Made by a program: the position numbers and the translations under genes. The notes beneath the pieces are model-generated. The model did not search any database and was not told the DNA's origin. It saw only the letters and a program-made list of their open reading frames with translations. From NCBI RefSeq assembly GCF_020382885.2, contig NC_058504.1, positions 10,220,519-10,284,518 on the forward strand: a stretch of DNA of 64,000 nt. Reading direction: 5' to 3'. This document shows positions 62,090 to 64,000 of this stretch, one piece after another (positions within the stretch are counted from its first letter, which is position 1; every line of letters starts with the position of its first letter). This DNA comes from Scatophagus argus (Eukaryota > Chordata > Actinopteri > Scatophagidae).

Positions 62090-62200
62090 AATTCAATTCT
62101 AATTCTGTATTTATATTTTGCATTGCACCTTATGCCAAGGCAAATTCCTTGTATGTGTAAACACACGTGGCAATAAAACTGATTCTCAATCTGATTCTGA
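62090..62200 (+). mobile_element. LINE/SINE 3' tail
   Basis: The order ATTGCACCTTATGCCAAGGC, AAATTCCTTGTATGTGTAAA, then GGCAATAAAACTGATTCTCA and TCTGATTCTGATT is a typical fish LINE 3' end with its short terminal repeat. Confidence 0.6.
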
Positions 62201-64000
62201 TTAGGTTATAAATGCTTTTTATTTTTCTCAGTTTCAGTTGCTCTTTTTATAAACAGTGTGTTACAGGAAAAAAAATCCAGTGGTATGCAAGCTCATAATT
62301 AATCTAAATGAAAAGATAAAACACAAGGCTGGGAATTTGAATAGAGGACAGTTGGAGTGTAAGGACAATTTGGTTATCTTTTTCGACATGCTTTCAGCAT
62401 GGTTATAGAAGAGGTTCTCTTGAAAGATTTTTTTCTTCTTCTTCCCCCTCACGCAAGGCGTCTTGCAGTGGCACCAGAGTGGCTCTTTTTCTGAGAGACA
62501 GCGTAATTCATACCGATAGTGTTGTTATAATCGCCCGGGAGGCTGTCTTAGTTTTCTCTCTGTCTCTTTTTTTTTCCAGCGATGTCCTTTCACTGCTTGT
62601 TTCAGAGGTACTTGGGCTACCACAGCTTGCTGTTTTGTTGTTGGATCAGTTCGGACCTCTGAGGCATTGCAGTGGTTTCCTGTAGCATGTGCGTATGTTA
62701 TTATCCAGCTCCATCGCGGTCCTTTGGGACACCCATTGCACCCTCTGACTGAGAGCTGTACAGAAGTGTGTCCAACACCAGTGACTTAAAAATGTATTCT
62801 TGAGTTGGATTTACAGCTAAGGTGAGGGTTTGAGTCAAAGGTTTGTAAATTCCTACATGCGGGTTTGGATATTTTAAGTTTAGCAATTCTTTGTGCATAT
62901 GTGTGTGTGTGTGTTTGAGCTGTTGTTGTTTCTAGTATACCTATTTCTGTGCAGTTTAAAACGAATCAGTCTCTGAGTCTCAGTCTCTGCATCTGTTTAT
63001 GTCTTTGTTGTACCCTTGGCGGCTGTAATTTCACTCTGTTTCACGGTTTAATTTTTGCATCACCTTCAGTGAACGATACTTTCAATTTCTAAGAAAATTT
63101 GTATCCATGCAGACTGCAAAACCGTCGCGGTGTGACGAACGTAACGAATGTATGTATGCATGTGTGCATACATTTCACCAAATGTATACTTTTATAGGAA
63201 TGCATTGACCTTTTGCAAAAGGAGCTCATAATCCAATCCAAACAGTAGAAAACACAGCTGTGAGATGCGGCTTTAGATCATTCTTAACAGCACTGAGGTT
63301 AAGAAAATACATAGCACAGGATTTAAAATGCAGCTTACCGCTTTATTGCACTTTGGTGAATTGAGCTCATTTGTTAAGGAAACAGAGGCAAAATATTTAG
63401 AGATACACTTAATTAAAAGGGAAAGGAAGCCACAGAAACTGATAAACATAGCATGTTTTAAGACAAAATGCACATTTCTTTCTTTTAAAGAATTTAACGT
63501 TGGATAGATGATACAATAGTAGATGTTACTTAATGGATTTCTGTCTGAAAAACCCACTTTGATGCCATTTGCTTCTGTGCAAGAGTGTATCTGAGACTCA
63601 ACAGATTGGCGCTGGAGTCTGTGAGCATGCATCTTTTTGTTAGGTGTAATATGAGTTGCAATAATGAAGCTGCAGGGCTTGACGCTAGATAATGGACTGC
63701 GACAGTGAAAGGCCCCGTTAATGACTCACGAGAACTCAGGGCATTGTTGTTAAGAGCACAGACATCGCATTTACACTTTGTGTTGCACACTCTGATATAG
63801 ACATATAATCAAGAATCCTTTCGAATATTCTCATAAAGTTGGTTCTGCCTTTGTCTCCCCATCAGACACAGACGTCACACTCTGTACAACAAACAATTTC
63901 TGTCTACGTAAAGTATATTTCTGATTGACTTAGTCTTTCACAAACACCCAACACGAGCAGTTAGTCTTAGACGGACACTTATACACTCCCCCGTTCGTTA

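Larger units (their letters stand above)
47577..64000 (+). other. macrod1: macrod1 intron 3 (at least 16.4 kb)
   Basis: From the donor at 47577 to the right edge I find no canonical macrod1 exon and no long conserved ORF. Contents I can support are a pyrimidine tract (50760-50858), a fold-back element (52615-52865), a candidate exon (54291-54401), a CT microsatellite (55599-55668), a GA microsatellite (60103-60123) and a LINE tail (62090-62200). In human, FLRT1 lies inside MACROD1; no FLRT1 leucine-rich-repeat ORF is present in this part. The remaining stretches look like ordinary non-coding DNA. Confidence 0.8.

Noticed and set aside
1-64000. CRISPR arrays, operons, ribosome binding sites, intact transposons or proviruses
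   Set aside because: Nothing of this kind is present; the window is vertebrate nuclear DNA and all mobile elements seen are fragments or non-coding copies.

Overview
The window is nuclear DNA from a ray-finned fish, probably a percomorph teleost; I cannot name the species. The evidence is short exons with GT-AG introns, vertebrate-specific gene families, compact spacing with introns often near 100 bases to 1 kb, and typical teleost interspersed repeats (Tc1-like, hAT-like, LINE 3' tails). There are no bacterial features, operons or CRISPR arrays.

Eight protein genes can be reconstructed exon by exon with the reading frame kept across every junction. In order they are: nxf1 (minus, 3' half off the left edge), an inositol-trisphosphate 3-kinase (minus), bscl2/seipin (minus), rnaseh2c (plus), zbtb3 (minus), trpt1 (plus), fermt3/kindlin-3 (minus) and macrod1 (plus, 3' part off the right edge). 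Seven of them have human orthologues on 11q12-q13, so this is a conserved syntenic block. The exception is the inositol-trisphosphate 3-kinase, whose three human relatives lie on 15q, 1q and 19q.

Layout: 1-3088 is one nxf1 intron; 3089-8030 the nxf1 exons and promoter; 8031-11186 intergenic DNA and repeats; 11187-15968 the kinase; 16986-20218 seipin; 20219-22054 a shared head-to-head promoter region; 22055-23902 rnaseh2c; 24205-28585 zbtb3 with a long 3' UTR; 28586-29302 a second head-to-head promoter; 29303-32196 trpt1; 33288-42020 fermt3; 42021-45363 regulatory DNA with a transposase fragment; 45364-47576 the first three macrod1 exons; 47577-64000 a macrod1 intron of more than 16 kb with no recognisable complete gene. 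The genes do not form one pathway: they serve mRNA export, inositol phosphate signalling, lipid-droplet biogenesis, ribonucleotide excision, transcription, tRNA repair or ADP-ribose chemistry, integrin activation and ADP-ribose hydrolysis. trpt1 and macrod1 both handle ADP-ribose chemistry.

The strongest find is in the nxf1 intron. At 2049-2116 on the minus (sense) strand there is a copy of the constitutive transport element (CTE), the RNA motif that binds NXF1 protein and lets intron-retaining mRNA leave the nucleus. It lies in the intron that follows the leucine-rich-repeat exons, and it folds with one NXF1-binding internal loop rather than the two of the classical retroviral element. Other points of note: a possible fourth vertebrate ITPK paralogue with an altered calmodulin-binding segment and a GC-AG intron; a possible cassette exon in nxf1 and a phase-matched candidate exon inside macrod1; two decayed tRNA-Trp copies with changed anticodons; and an almost perfect 80-bp fold-back element flanked by a 15-bp direct repeat.
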